DNA of 44,176 bases from Massilia frigida (GTDB lineage: Bacteria > Pseudomonadota > Gammaproteobacteria > Burkholderiales > Burkholderiaceae_D): positions 1 through 44,176 of the forward strand of contig NZ_WHJG01000052.1 of assembly GCF_011682175.1 (NCBI RefSeq), read 5' to 3'. Each line of letters opens with the position of its first letter. Position 1 is the first letter of the stretch. This document shows positions 16,355 through 26,089 of this stretch, in pieces. A program made the position numbers and the translations under genes. Under the pieces are notes generated by a model. It ran no database searches and was not told where the DNA came from. It was given only the letters and a program-made list of their open reading frames with translations.

Positions 16355-17425
16355 TTACGCCGCCAGCGCCTGCGGCGACACGCCCGCCGACTGCATCGCA
16401 CCGGCGCGCGCGTAGATCGCGGCAGCCACCGGCGAATTCAGTTTGAGCACCAGGCGGCGCCGGTCCGCAGTCGCCAGGCGTTCATTCATCTGGTCGAAAA
16501 TCTCCAGCGGTCCCACTTCCTGCGCCTTGAGCTGCACGCCCAGCGCATCGACCGCCGGATACTCCGCCAGCTTGGCGAGGACGTCGTCCACATTCATGCC
16601 CGCATGGATGACGATCAGCTGCGGCTCCAGCCGGGCCCAGGTATCGACCGTCAGCTTGAGCTTGCGCTTGGTGTTATCGAGCAGCGCGACCTGCACCGCT
16701 TCGGTCCAGGCGACGTGGTTCATTTCCAGCGCATGTTCGAGCTGCTGTCCGTTCAGGGAGTCGCCGGCGCCCAGGGCGCCCGCGTGCGACTTGATCTGGG
16801 GCATGGTCGGGGCGGCGGCCAGTTGATGGTCCATGCGCGCCGCATGCACGCGTTCAAACAGCACGATCAGGTTGTTCACATCGAGAACGCGCCCTTCCGG
16901 CGTGGAGGCAAACGCTGCGACCGCCGAACGCCATGACGCCTTGCTGTTCGGTTCCACCGTCAAGGTGGGAAGGCGCAGCGCGCGCGCGCCGGGAGCGCCG
17001 CTGAGCACCCCCACCGTACCGCTGGACGACAATTTGTAGAATTCGACGAACGGGCGCATGCCGCGCTGCATGCCCACCAGGCCGACGATCTTGTTGTCCG
17101 GGTGCTGGCCGATGATATACACGCGCTGGTCTTCGTCGGAGGCGAAGGTGCCGAGCAGTTTCATGCGGTGGTTGGTCATCCCCGACCACAGTTTTTTCAT
17201 CTCGGCGTAGGCGGCGGCATCTTCCTCGCCGATATATTCACGTCCCAGCGGCTGCACGCGCAGGCGTACGCGCGCGGTTTGCTCGACCAGGTAGGGTGCG
17301 TACAGCTTGAAATCGCCAGCCAGCCTGGTGACCTGAGTGCGCTGCAAGTAGTAGTAACCGGCCGCTACGGCGCCGGCCAAGATCACAAGCACGGCAAGAA
17401 TCATCAGAAAAGTCGACATGCTCAT
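16355..17425 (-). CDS. Membrane-anchored protein of unknown function
   Basis: The 356-residue protein starts MSMSTFLMILAVLVILAGAV, a single N-terminal membrane anchor (about 5-28) without a cleavage site. A soluble domain of about 325 residues follows, and I do not recognise it. It contains RVRLRVQPLGREYIGEEDAAAY near 55-75, HPDNKIVGLVGMQRGMRPFV near 108-128, and a repeated pattern of long amphipathic stretches such as LIVLFERVHAARMDHQL. No catalytic motif stands out. It is convergent with the DUF971 operon and lies downstream of glpR on the same strand, 77 bases away. A role in glycerol metabolism is possible by position only. Confidence 0.8.
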   Translation of the reverse strand: MSMSTFLMILAVLVILAGAVAAGYYYLQRTQVTRLAGDFKLYAPYLVEQTARVRLRVQPLGREYIGEEDAAAYAEMKKLWSGMTNHRMKLLGTFASDEDQRVYIIGQHPDNKIVGLVGMQRGMRPFVEFYKLSSSGTVGVLSGAPGARALRLPTLTVEPNSKASWRSAVAAFASTPEGRVLDVNNLIVLFERVHAARMDHQLAAAPTMPQIKSHAGALGAGDSLNGQQLEHALEMNHVAWTEAVQVALLDNTKRKLKLTVDTWARLEPQLIVIHAGMNVDDVLAKLAEYPAVDALGVQLKAQEVGPLEIFDQMNERLATADRRRLVLKLNSPVAAAIYARAGAMQSAGVSPQALAA

Positions 17426-17502
17426 TCGCTAATAAAATAGGGGGAGACAGGGTAACATCAATCATCCCCCAAAAACCGCCAGCGGCCCAGTGCTCAAGTC
17501 AA

Positions 17503-18264
17503 TTATTGCGCGATTACAACATTTACCTTGGCCTCGCGCAACACCCGGGCCAGCGCCTCGGGCGGTTTGGCGTCGGTGAACAGCACGTCGATCTGCGAGG
17601 CGTGGGCCATGCGCATCAGCGCCTGGCGCCCGAATTTGTCGTGATCGGCCACCAGCCACACCGCGCGCGACTGCTCGATGATGGCCTGCGCCACCTTGAC
17701 TTCGCGCGGGTCGAAGTCGCGCAGGGTGCCATCGGGCTCGATGCTCGAAATGCCGATGATGCCGATATCGACCTTGAACTGGCGGATGAAATCGATGGTG
17801 GTTTCACCCACGATGCCGCGATCGCGCCCGCGCACCACGCCGCCGGCCAGGATCACTTCGCACCCGGGGCTGTCGCACAGGATGGTCGCCACATTGAGGT
17901 TGTTGGTCACCACGTGCAGCCCCTGGTGGTGCACCAGCGCGCGCGCCACTTCCTCGGTGGTGGTGCCGATATTGATCAACAGCGAACAGTGCGACGGCAC
18001 CTGCGCCGCCACCGCGCTGGCGATGCGGCGCTTGGCGTCCACGTTGAGCACCTGGCGGTCGCTGTAATCGATGTTCTGGACCGAGGACGGCAAGCCCACG
18101 CCGCCGTGGTAGCGCGCCAGCAGGCCCGCTTCTTCCATCAGCTTGACGTCGCGCCGCACGGTCTGCGGCGTCACTTCAAGCTGCTGCGCGAGCGCCTCCA
18201 GCGACACCGTCACCTGCTGGCGCACTGCGTCGAGAATGCGCCGCTGGCGTGGATTGAGCGTCAT
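17503..18264 (-). CDS. glpR: DeoR/GlpR-family transcriptional repressor of the glp regulon
   Basis: The 253-residue protein has an N-terminal DeoR winged helix-turn-helix (NPRQRRILDAV, VTPQTVRRDVKLMEEAGLLARYHGG at 1-57). A DeoR sugar-phosphate sensor domain (75-235) carries INIGTTTEEVARAL and the effector-pocket motif FDPREVKVAQAIIEQS. GlpR represses glp genes and is released by glycerol-3-phosphate. Divergent placement against glpD, with operator-like repeats between, supports the assignment. Length and motifs are normal. Confidence 0.93.
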   Translation of the reverse strand: MTLNPRQRRILDAVRQQVTVSLEALAQQLEVTPQTVRRDVKLMEEAGLLARYHGGVGLPSSVQNIDYSDRQVLNVDAKRRIASAVAAQVPSHCSLLINIGTTTEEVARALVHHQGLHVVTNNLNVATILCDSPGCEVILAGGVVRGRDRGIVGETTIDFIRQFKVDIGIIGISSIEPDGTLRDFDPREVKVAQAIIEQSRAVWLVADHDKFGRQALMRMAHASQIDVLFTDAKPPEALARVLREAKVNVVIAQ

Positions 18265-18300
18265 CGTGGGGCTCCTGTCAAAGCGCCAAATTTATCACAA

Positions 18301-18350
18301 ACGAAATAAAACGAAAACAAACAGATAAATTTTTGTTTCATTTTTTTCGT
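18301..18350. promoter_or_regulatory. Candidate GlpR operator cluster
   Basis: The AT-rich glpR-glpD gap contains ACGAAA at 18301 and 18311, exactly 10 bases apart, and the inverted form TTTCGT at 18345-18350. The extended flanks AACGAAAACAAAC and TTTCGTTTTTGT are near inverse copies of each other. GlpR operators in other proteobacteria are built on TTCG/CGAA half-sites, so these are likely binding sites controlling both divergent genes. TTGTCT at 18353-18358 could be the glpD -35 box, but the matching -10 is poor. Confidence 0.5.
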
Positions 18351-18410
18351 TTTTGTCTTATTGTTCACCTTTGTAGTGTACTCAGATTCCCCTTTTGAAG
18401 CGAGAGTGGC

Positions 18411-19937
18411 ATGGACAAGGCGGGCAATATCGCGTGTGATGTACTGGTGGTCGGCGGCGGCGTGAACGGCGCCGGGATCGCCCGTGACGCGGCGGGGCGC
18501 GGCATGTCCGTGGTCCTGTGCGAAAAGGACGACCTGGCCTCGCACACCTCGTCGGCGGCCACCAAGCTGATTCACGGCGGCCTGCGTTATCTCGAACAGT
18601 ACGAATTCGGCCTGGTGCGCAAGGCGCTGATCGAGCGCGAAGTGCTGCTGCGCGCCGCTCCGCACATCATGTGGCCGATGCGCTTCGTCACCCCGGTCGA
18701 CAAGGGCCAGCGCCCGGCCTGGATGATCCGCGCCGGCCTGTTCCTGTACGATCATCTGGCGCGGCGCGAGCTGCTGCCCGGTTCCGAAGGGATCGACCTG
18801 CGCCGCCACGCTGCCGGCGCGCCGCTCAAATCGACTTTTACGCGCGGCTTTGTGTATTCCGACGGCTGGGTCGACGATGCGCGTCTGGTGGTGCTCAACG
18901 CGATCGACGCCGCCAGCAAGGGTGCGTGCGTGTTCACCCGCACCGCCTGCGAATCGGCACGGCGCGAGGGCGAGCGCTGGGAAGCGCGCCTGCGCCGCGC
19001 CGACGGACAAGCCATCGACGTGAGCGCGCGCTGCATCGTCAACGCCGCCGGTCCGTGGGCGTCGCGCTTCCTGCAGGGGACCAATCCCGGCCCCGCCGAC
19101 AAGTCGGTGCGCCTGATCAAAGGCAGCCATATCGTGGTGCGGCGCCTGTTCGAGCATCCTTACGCCTACATCTTCCAGCATCCGGACGGGCGCGTGGTGT
19201 TCGCCATTCCGTACGAACAGGACTTCACGCTGATCGGCACCACCGACCTCGAATACCACGGCGACGCCGACAAGGTCGCCATCGACCAGGCCGAAATCGA
19301 CTACCTGTGCGCGCTGGCGAGCCGCTACTTCACCAACCCGATCACGCCGGCCGACGTGGTGTGGAGCTATTCTGGCGTGCGTCCGCTGCTCGACGACGAG
19401 TCCAGCGACGCGTCCGACGTCACACGCGACTACACTTTCGAGCTTGACACCCAGGGCGCGCCGATGCTGTCCATTTTCGGCGGCAAGATCACCACTTTCC
19501 GCAAACTGGCCGAACAAGCCGTCGACCTGATCGCACCGGTGCTGGGGAACACGCGCGGCGCATGGACCGTCAACGCCTGCCTGCCCGGCGGCGACGTGCA
19601 CGGCCCGGTATCGGACAACCGCAGCGTGCTCGAATTCGACGGTTTTGTCGCCGGCCTGCAGAAACAGTACGCGTGGCTGCCGGCGGCGCTGGTGGCACGC
19701 TACGCGCGCGCTTACGGCACCCGTATTCATCTGATCATCGACCAGCGCACCAGCATCGCCGCCATGGGCAAGCAGATCGTACCCGGCCTGTACGAAGCGG
19801 AAGCGGTTTACTGGATCGATCATGAATGGGCCACCACGGCGACCGACATGCTGTGGCGCCGTTCCAAACTGGGCTTGCACTTGCCAGCCGATGCGGGCAT
19901 TGCAGTCGATGCCTGGATCACCGAATTCCGCAAGTAG
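18411..19937 (+). CDS. glpD: Glycerol-3-phosphate dehydrogenase (aerobic, FAD-dependent)
   Basis: The 508-residue protein has the N-terminal FAD-binding Rossmann motif VLVVGGGVNGAGIARDAAGR. The GlpD signature TSSAATKLIHGGLRYLEQYE lies near 45-65, and the C-terminal DAO_C domain contains TAIDQRTS-like substrate-site sequence (IHLIIDQRTSIAAMG). It oxidises sn-glycerol-3-phosphate to dihydroxyacetone phosphate at the inner membrane and passes electrons to ubiquinone. E. coli GlpD has 501 residues. It is the first gene of the glpD-S-T-P-Q-U-V-K run; GAGAG upstream of ATG serves as ribosome binding site. Confidence 0.97.
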   Translation: MDKAGNIACDVLVVGGGVNGAGIARDAAGRGMSVVLCEKDDLASHTSSAATKLIHGGLRYLEQYEFGLVRKALIEREVLLRAAPHIMWPMRFVTPVDKGQRPAWMIRAGLFLYDHLARRELLPGSEGIDLRRHAAGAPLKSTFTRGFVYSDGWVDDARLVVLNAIDAASKGACVFTRTACESARREGERWEARLRRADGQAIDVSARCIVNAAGPWASRFLQGTNPGPADKSVRLIKGSHIVVRRLFEHPYAYIFQHPDGRVVFAIPYEQDFTLIGTTDLEYHGDADKVAIDQAEIDYLCALASRYFTNPITPADVVWSYSGVRPLLDDESSDASDVTRDYTFELDTQGAPMLSIFGGKITTFRKLAEQAVDLIAPVLGNTRGAWTVNACLPGGDVHGPVSDNRSVLEFDGFVAGLQKQYAWLPAALVARYARAYGTRIHLIIDQRTSIAAMGKQIVPGLYEAEAVYWIDHEWATTATDMLWRRSKLGLHLPADAGIAVDAWITEFRK

Positions 19938-19995
19938 AAAACGCAAATCCCGCAACAGGGATGCAGTGGTACGACAGGAAAAAACAGGAGACATG

Positions 19996-21105
19996 ATGCA
20001 GCTGGCATTGGAAAACGTGAGCACGAAGTACGGGGCGCAGGATCACCTGTACCCGATGTCGCTCGAACTGGTACCCGGTACCATCAACGTCCTGCTGGGC
20101 ACCACGCAGGCCGGCAAGACCTCGCTGATGCGGGTCATGGCGGGCCTCGACCGGCCCACGCACGGCAAGGTGATCGCCGGCGGCAAGGATGTGACAGGCC
20201 TGCCGGTACGCCAGCGCGACCTGGCGATGGTGTACCAGCAGTTCATCAACTATCCGTCGTTCACGGTGTTCGACAACATCGCCTCGCCGCTGCGCATCAA
20301 GCGCGTGCCCGAGGCCGAGATCCGTACCCGCGTGGAACGCATGGCTGAACGCCTGCATATTTCGGCGCACCTGGACAAGCTGCCGGCGCAGCTGTCCGGC
20401 GGCCAGCAGCAGCGCACCGCGCTGGCGCGCGCGCTGATCAAGGAGTCGGCCCTGCTGCTGCTCGACGAGCCGCTGGTCAATCTCGACTACAAGCTGCGCG
20501 AAGAATTGCGCAAGGAGCTCGGCGCCCTGTTCGCGGAAGGGAAAACCACTGTCGTCTACGCCACCACCGAACCGCTCGAAGCCTTGCAACTGGGCGGCCA
20601 CACGGTGCTGCTGCACGAAGGGCGCCTGCTGCAGCATGGTGCGACTCTCGATGTCTTCAACGCCCCCAACTCGATCCAGAGCGCGCGCACCTTCAGCGAT
20701 CCGCCGATTAACCTGATTCCGGCCACGGTCGGCACCGATGGCATGGCCAGGGTGGCGCCGGATCTCGCGATCCCGCTTAATGAAATCCAGCGCCGCCAGG
20801 CCGCGCAGCATGGCGAGGTCACGCTCGGCCTGCGCGCCCACAGCCTGCGCCTGGCGCCACTGCACGCGGACGATTTTCCGATTGACGCCAAGGTGGAACT
20901 GGCCGAGATCAGCGGCTCGGAAACCTATGTGCACTTGCAGCGCGGCGCGATCGGGCTGGTGGCGCAACTGACCGGCGTGCATAACCTCGACCTTGGCGTG
21001 CCGTGCGCCGTGTACCTGCGTCCGGACGAATTGTTCGTGTTCGCACCGGGCGGCGCGCTGCTGTTTGCGCCCGATCACGCAAATGCGCAGCAGGAAGGAG
21101 CGTAA
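19996..21105 (+). CDS. glpS: Glycerol ABC importer ATP-binding protein GlpS
   Basis: The 369-residue protein is a CUT1/UgpC-like ATPase with a C-terminal TOBE-type region. Walker A is GTTQAGKTS (35-43), the Q-loop VYQQF (79-83), the signature LSGGQ (133-137) and Walker B LLLLDEP (153-159). The switch-loop histidine is missing: where relatives have YVTHD, this protein has YATTE (Thr191). The partner GlpT keeps that His but lacks LSGGQ. Of two adjacent ATG codons (19993, 19996), the second has the better distance from AGGAG. Gene order matches the rhizobial glpSTPQUV glycerol uptake locus, which is the basis of the name. Confidence 0.9.
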   Translation: MQLALENVSTKYGAQDHLYPMSLELVPGTINVLLGTTQAGKTSLMRVMAGLDRPTHGKVIAGGKDVTGLPVRQRDLAMVYQQFINYPSFTVFDNIASPLRIKRVPEAEIRTRVERMAERLHISAHLDKLPAQLSGGQQQRTALARALIKESALLLLDEPLVNLDYKLREELRKELGALFAEGKTTVVYATTEPLEALQLGGHTVLLHEGRLLQHGATLDVFNAPNSIQSARTFSDPPINLIPATVGTDGMARVAPDLAIPLNEIQRRQAAQHGEVTLGLRAHSLRLAPLHADDFPIDAKVELAEISGSETYVHLQRGAIGLVAQLTGVHNLDLGVPCAVYLRPDELFVFAPGGALLFAPDHANAQQEGA

Positions 21106-21107
21106 GC

Positions 21108-22190
21108 ATGGCCCGCATCGAACTGCCCGACCTGGCGCATGCCTACAAACCGAACCCGCAGGGGCCTGAAGATTACGCCCTGCGTCCGATGAACCTGACC
21201 TGGGACGACGGCGGCGCCTATGCGCTGCTCGGCCCTTCCGGCTGCGGCAAGACCACGCTGCTGAACATCATCTCGGGCCTGGTGCGCCCTTCGCACGGAC
21301 GCGTGATTTTCGACGGCAAGGACGTCACCGACCTGCCGCCGGAAGCGCGTAACATCGCGCAGGTGTTCCAGTTCCCCGTCATCTACGACACCATGACGGT
21401 GTTCGACAACCTCGCCTTCCCGCTGCGTAACCGCGGCTGGAAAGAAAGCGAGGTGCGCAAGCGGGTCGAGCACATCGCCGCGATGCTGGAGCTCTCCAGC
21501 GACTTGAAACAGCGCGCCAGCGGCCTGGCGGTCGACGCCAAGCAAAAAATCTCGCTGGGCCGTGGCCTGGTGCGGCCGGACGTGGCCGCGGTGCTGTTCG
21601 ACGAGCCGCTCACCGTCATCGACCCACATCTGAAATGGCTTTTGCGCCGCAAGCTCAAGGAAATCCATCACGAACTTAAGCTCTCGCTGATCTACGTCAC
21701 GCACGACCAGGTCGAAGCGCTGACCTTCGCCGACAAGGTGGTCGTGATGACCCAGGGCGACGTGGTGCAGACCGGCAGCGCGCAGGAACTGTTCGAAGAG
21801 CCGGCGCACACCTTCGTGGGCTACTTCATCGGCAACCCCGGCATGAACCTGCTGGCCTGCCCGGTGCGCGATGGGCGGGCATATCCTGGCGCGGACGGCA
21901 TCGTGCTGCCGCCAGCGGCGCAAAGTGCGTTGGCCGGTGCGGCCAGCATCACCATCGGCATCCGTCCGGAGTTCGTCGAATGCGCAGCAGCGCAAGGCGT
22001 CGACACCGTCTCAGCCACGGTGGCCAGCGTGCGCAACATGGGAACGCACTTCATGGCCGAATTTATGGTGGGAGCGCACACCGTCACCGCCAAGCTGCGC
22101 AGCGCCCCTGCGCGCGCCGGACAGGCAGTCCGGCTGCGCTTTCCGCCCGAGCGCACTCTTTACTACGTCAACGACAAGCGGGTGGCCTGA
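21108..22190 (+). CDS. glpT: Glycerol ABC importer ATP-binding protein GlpT (degenerate signature motif)
   Basis: The 360-residue ATPase has a canonical Walker A GPSGCGKTT (42-50), Q-loop VFQFP (86-90), Walker B VLFDEP (162-167) and switch His199 in YVTHDQVEAL. The ABC signature is replaced: the position of LSGGQ holds LAVDA (140-144), followed by a recognisable KQKISLGRGL. The D-loop is VID (170-172). A TOBE-type domain follows. It starts two bases after glpS and is certainly co-transcribed. Do not confuse it with the unrelated E. coli GlpT antiporter; the name follows the rhizobial locus. Confidence 0.9.
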   Translation: MARIELPDLAHAYKPNPQGPEDYALRPMNLTWDDGGAYALLGPSGCGKTTLLNIISGLVRPSHGRVIFDGKDVTDLPPEARNIAQVFQFPVIYDTMTVFDNLAFPLRNRGWKESEVRKRVEHIAAMLELSSDLKQRASGLAVDAKQKISLGRGLVRPDVAAVLFDEPLTVIDPHLKWLLRRKLKEIHHELKLSLIYVTHDQVEALTFADKVVVMTQGDVVQTGSAQELFEEPAHTFVGYFIGNPGMNLLACPVRDGRAYPGADGIVLPPAAQSALAGAASITIGIRPEFVECAAAQGVDTVSATVASVRNMGTHFMAEFMVGAHTVTAKLRSAPARAGQAVRLRFPPERTLYYVNDKRVA

Positions 22191-22191
22191 C

Positions 22192-23057
22192 ATGAAAACC
22201 TATAACAACCGCGCCTGGCTGCTGATCCTGCCGGTGATCATTTGCGTGGCCTTTTCGGCCGTACTGCCGCTGATGACGATCGTGAACTACTCGGTGCAGG
22301 ATATTCTCAGCCCGACCAACAGTGTCTTTGTCGGCACCGAATGGTTCAAGATGATCATGCGCGACAGCGAACTGCATGGCGCGCTGGTACGCCAGCTGGG
22401 CTTTTCGATGGCCGTGCTGCTGATCCAGCTCCCGCTCGGCATCCTGATTGCCCTGACCATGCCGGCCAGTGGCTGGCGCGCCTCGCTCGCGCTGGTGCTG
22501 ATCGCGCTGCCGCTGCTCATTCCCTGGAACGTGGTTGGCACCATCTGGCAGATTTTCGGCCGCGATGACATCGGCCTGATGGGCAATACCATCAACCGCA
22601 TGGGCATCAGCTACAACTACACAGGCAGCGTGATCGACGCCTGGGTCACCGTGCTGGTCATGGATGTGTGGCACTGGACGCCGCTGGTGGTGCTGTTGGC
22701 GTATGCCGGCCTGCGTTCGATTCCCGATGCGTATTACCAGGCGGCGCGCATCGACGGCGCCTCGCGCTTTGCCGTGTTCCGCTTCATCGAACTGCCCAAG
22801 ATGCGCAATGTGCTGATGATCGGCGTGCTGCTGCGTTTCATGGACAGCTTCATGATCTACACCGAACCGTTCGTGCTGACCGGCGGCGGGCCTGGCAACG
22901 CCACCACCTTTTTGTCGCAGTACCTCACGCAAAAAGCCGTGGGCCAGTTCGACCTGGGGCCGGCGGCAGCTTTTTCGCTGATCTATTTCCTCATCATCCT
23001 GCTGTTCTGCTTTGTGCTGTATAGCTGGATGCAACGTCTCGGTACGGGAGAGTCCAA

Positions 23058-23061
<4 letters not shown>
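22192..23061 (+). CDS. glpP: Glycerol ABC importer permease GlpP
   Basis: The 289-residue protein has six hydrophobic segments and the BPD_transp_1 EAA loop (YYQAARIDGASRFAVFRFIE near 182-201), which contacts the ATPase. It resembles MalF/UgpA-type CUT1 permeases. It begins one base after the glpT stop (TGACATG), and its end overlaps glpQ by ATGA. It should form a heterodimer with GlpQ in the inner membrane. Confidence 0.92.
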
Positions 23062-23858
<797 letters not shown>

Positions 23859-23859
23859 C

Positions 23860-24144
23860 ATGGAAAACCTGTTTGCATGGATGGCGTGGACCGCGCCGGT
23901 GGCCATTTTCTTTAGCTGCATCGGCCTGATGCTGGCCGGGATGACGATCTGGCAGATTCGCTCGCCCTCGATCGAGCGACGCGGCTTTTTGCCGATGTCC
24001 ACCACGCGCGGCGACCGCCTGTTTATTGGCTTGCTCACCGCTGCATATGTTAACCTCGCGTGGGCGGGCCTGAGCGAGCTGCATCAGGGGATCGGTGCGG
24101 CGATCGGATTTGTGGTGCTGTTGATTGTGATGCGCTGGGGTTGA
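23860..24144 (+). CDS. glpU: Small membrane protein GlpU (DUF2160)
   Basis: The 94-residue protein has three hydrophobic segments (about 10-32, 53-70, 75-92) separated by a conserved RSPSIERRGFLPMSTTRGDRLF loop. DUF2160 proteins occur next to this kind of glycerol ABC importer, and GlpU of the rhizobial locus is the counterpart. It begins one base after the glpQ stop. Its role in transport is not established; it may assist assembly or stability of the complex. Confidence 0.88.
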   Translation: MENLFAWMAWTAPVAIFFSCIGLMLAGMTIWQIRSPSIERRGFLPMSTTRGDRLFIGLLTAAYVNLAWAGLSELHQGIGAAIGFVVLLIVMRWG

Positions 24145-24205
24145 ACCGGGCTGCGGTGCATGGTGGGGTACTTTCTTAACGATGTACATAAAAAAAGGCG
24201 GAGAC

Positions 24206-25930
24206 ATGAAATTGAAAATGACATTGATGGCGGCTGCATTGCTGGCCACGGCGAGCGCTTGGGCCGATACCAAGGATGCCGAAAAATGGATCGGCCAGGA
24301 ATTCCAGCCGTCCACGCTGTCGAAACAGCAGCAGCTCGAGGAAATGAAGTGGTTCATCGACGCCGCCGCCAAACTCAAGGCCAAGGGCATCAAGGAAATC
24401 AGCGTGGTTTCCGAAACCATCGATACCCACGTCTATGAGTCGAAGGTGCTGGCCAAGGCCTTCGAGGAAATCACCGGCATCAAGGTCAAGCACGACATCA
24501 TCCAGGAAGGCGACGTGGTCGAGAAGCTGCAAACGTCCATGCAGTCCGGGAAAAGCATCTACGACGGCTGGGTCTCGGATTCGGACCTGATCGGCACCCA
24601 CTACCGCTACGGCGCCATCGTGCCGCTGTCGGACTACATGGCGGGCGAGGGCAAGGCCTTCACCAATCCGGGCCTGGACCTGAAGGACTTCATCGGCGCG
24701 AGTTTTACCACCGCCCCGGACGGCAAGCTGTATCAGCTGCCCGACCAGCAGTTCGCCAATCTGTACTGGTTCCGCGCCGACTGGTTCGCGCGCAAGGACC
24801 TCAAGGACAAGTTCAAGGCCAAGTATGGCTATGAGCTGGGCGTGCCGCAGAACTGGTCGGCGTATGAAGACATCGCCGAGTTCTTCACCAACGATGTGAA
24901 GAACATCGACGGCAAGAAGGTGTTCGGCCATATGGATTATGGCAAAAAGGACCCATCGCTCGGCTGGCGTTTCACCGATGCCTGGCTGTCGATGGCTGGT
25001 GCCGCCGACAAGGGTATTCCGAACGGCTTGCCGGTTGACGAATGGGGCATCCGCGTGGCGGCCGACAAGTGCACGCCGGTTGGTGCATCGGTCTCGCGCG
25101 GCGGGGCCACCAATTCGCCGGCGTCGGTGTTCGCGCTGACCAAGTACGTCGACTGGATGAAGAAGTACGCACCGCCGCAGGCGGGCGGGATGACGTTCTC
25201 GGAATCCGGTCCGGTGCCGGCGCAGGGTGAAGTGGCGCAGCAGATTTTCTGGTACACGGCGTTCACCGCGTCGATGATGAAACCGGGCCTGCCGGTGGTG
25301 CAGGCGGACGGCAAGCCGAAATGGCGCATGGCGCCGTCGCCGCACGGCCCGTACTGGAAAGAGGGCATGCAGAACGGTTACCAGGACGTCGGCTCGTGGA
25401 CCTTCTTCAAGTCGACCCCGCCGGACCGTCGCGCCGCGGCGTGGCTGTATGCGCAGTTCGTCACGTCCAAAACGGTGTCGCTCAAGAAGTCGATTACGGG
25501 CCTGACCTTCATTCGCGAGTCGGATATCAAGCACGAGTACTTCACCAAGAACGCGGATAAATACGGCGGCTTGATCGAGTTTTACCGCAGCCCGGCGCGG
25601 GTGGCGTGGAGCCCGACCGGGAACAACGTGGCGGATTATCCGAAGATGGCGCAGCTGTGGTGGAAGAACGTGGCCACGGCGGTGAGCGGCGAGAAGACCC
25701 CGCAGGCGGCGATGGATAACCTGGCCGAGGAAATGGATTCGGTGATGTCGCGTTTGCAGCGTGCAGGGATGCAGAACTGCGCGCCGAAGTTGAATCCAAA
25801 GGTCGATCCGGCTACGTATTTGACTGACAAGGCCGCGCCGTGGAAGAAGCTGGCCAACGAGAAGCCGAAGGGGGAGACGATTGCGTATGATGTCTTGCTC
25901 AAGGCATGGAAGGAAGGGCGGGCGCGGTAA
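24206..25930 (+). CDS. glpV: Glycerol ABC importer substrate-binding protein GlpV
   Basis: The 574-residue protein has a signal peptide (MKLKMTLMAAALLATASAWA, about 20 residues) and an extracellular solute-binding (SBP family 1) fold that is larger than usual, as in the rhizobial GlpV family. Recognisable parts are EISVVSETIDTHVYESKVLA, YDGWVSDSDLIGTHYRYGAI and a Trp/Tyr-rich second half. The start at 24206 follows a GGCGGAGA ribosome binding site; an in-frame ATG eight codons upstream lacks one. It should capture glycerol (or a related polyol) in the periplasm and deliver it to GlpPQ. Confidence 0.92.
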   Translation: MKLKMTLMAAALLATASAWADTKDAEKWIGQEFQPSTLSKQQQLEEMKWFIDAAAKLKAKGIKEISVVSETIDTHVYESKVLAKAFEEITGIKVKHDIIQEGDVVEKLQTSMQSGKSIYDGWVSDSDLIGTHYRYGAIVPLSDYMAGEGKAFTNPGLDLKDFIGASFTTAPDGKLYQLPDQQFANLYWFRADWFARKDLKDKFKAKYGYELGVPQNWSAYEDIAEFFTNDVKNIDGKKVFGHMDYGKKDPSLGWRFTDAWLSMAGAADKGIPNGLPVDEWGIRVAADKCTPVGASVSRGGATNSPASVFALTKYVDWMKKYAPPQAGGMTFSESGPVPAQGEVAQQIFWYTAFTASMMKPGLPVVQADGKPKWRMAPSPHGPYWKEGMQNGYQDVGSWTFFKSTPPDRRAAAWLYAQFVTSKTVSLKKSITGLTFIRESDIKHEYFTKNADKYGGLIEFYRSPARVAWSPTGNNVADYPKMAQLWWKNVATAVSGEKTPQAAMDNLAEEMDSVMSRLQRAGMQNCAPKLNPKVDPATYLTDKAAPWKKLANEKPKGETIAYDVLLKAWKEGRAR

Positions 25931-25970
25931 GCGGTAAGTTAAAGTCCCCTCTCTCCTCAAACCTCAAAAC

Positions 25971-26071
25971 CGTCGTTCCCACCATTGGCGGAACCGACTC
26001 CCCGCGAAGGCGGGGATCCATAGCGCCTACGCGCATACGTGCTATGGGTTCCCGCCTGCGCGGGAACGACG
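25971..26071. repeat. Composite palindromic REP-like element between glpV and glpK
   Basis: The ends are inverted (CGTCGTTCCC...GGGAACGACG). Inside are CCCCGCGAAGGCGGGG and an inner stem CCATAGCGC...GTGCTATGG. The right arm repeats the core of the hairpin at 4694-4723. The roughly 100-base element could fold as one long imperfect hairpin. It sits in the operon gap and replaces any obvious promoter for glpK. It may stabilise the upstream importer mRNA and lower glpK output; that is inference. Confidence 0.65.
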
Positions 26072-26089
26072 AGCTACCAGCGACCCAGC

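Noticed and set aside
18261-20024. 587-codon minus-strand frame opposite glpD
   Set aside because: Shadow of glpD; it runs through the AT-rich operator region with poly-Lys sequence at its end.
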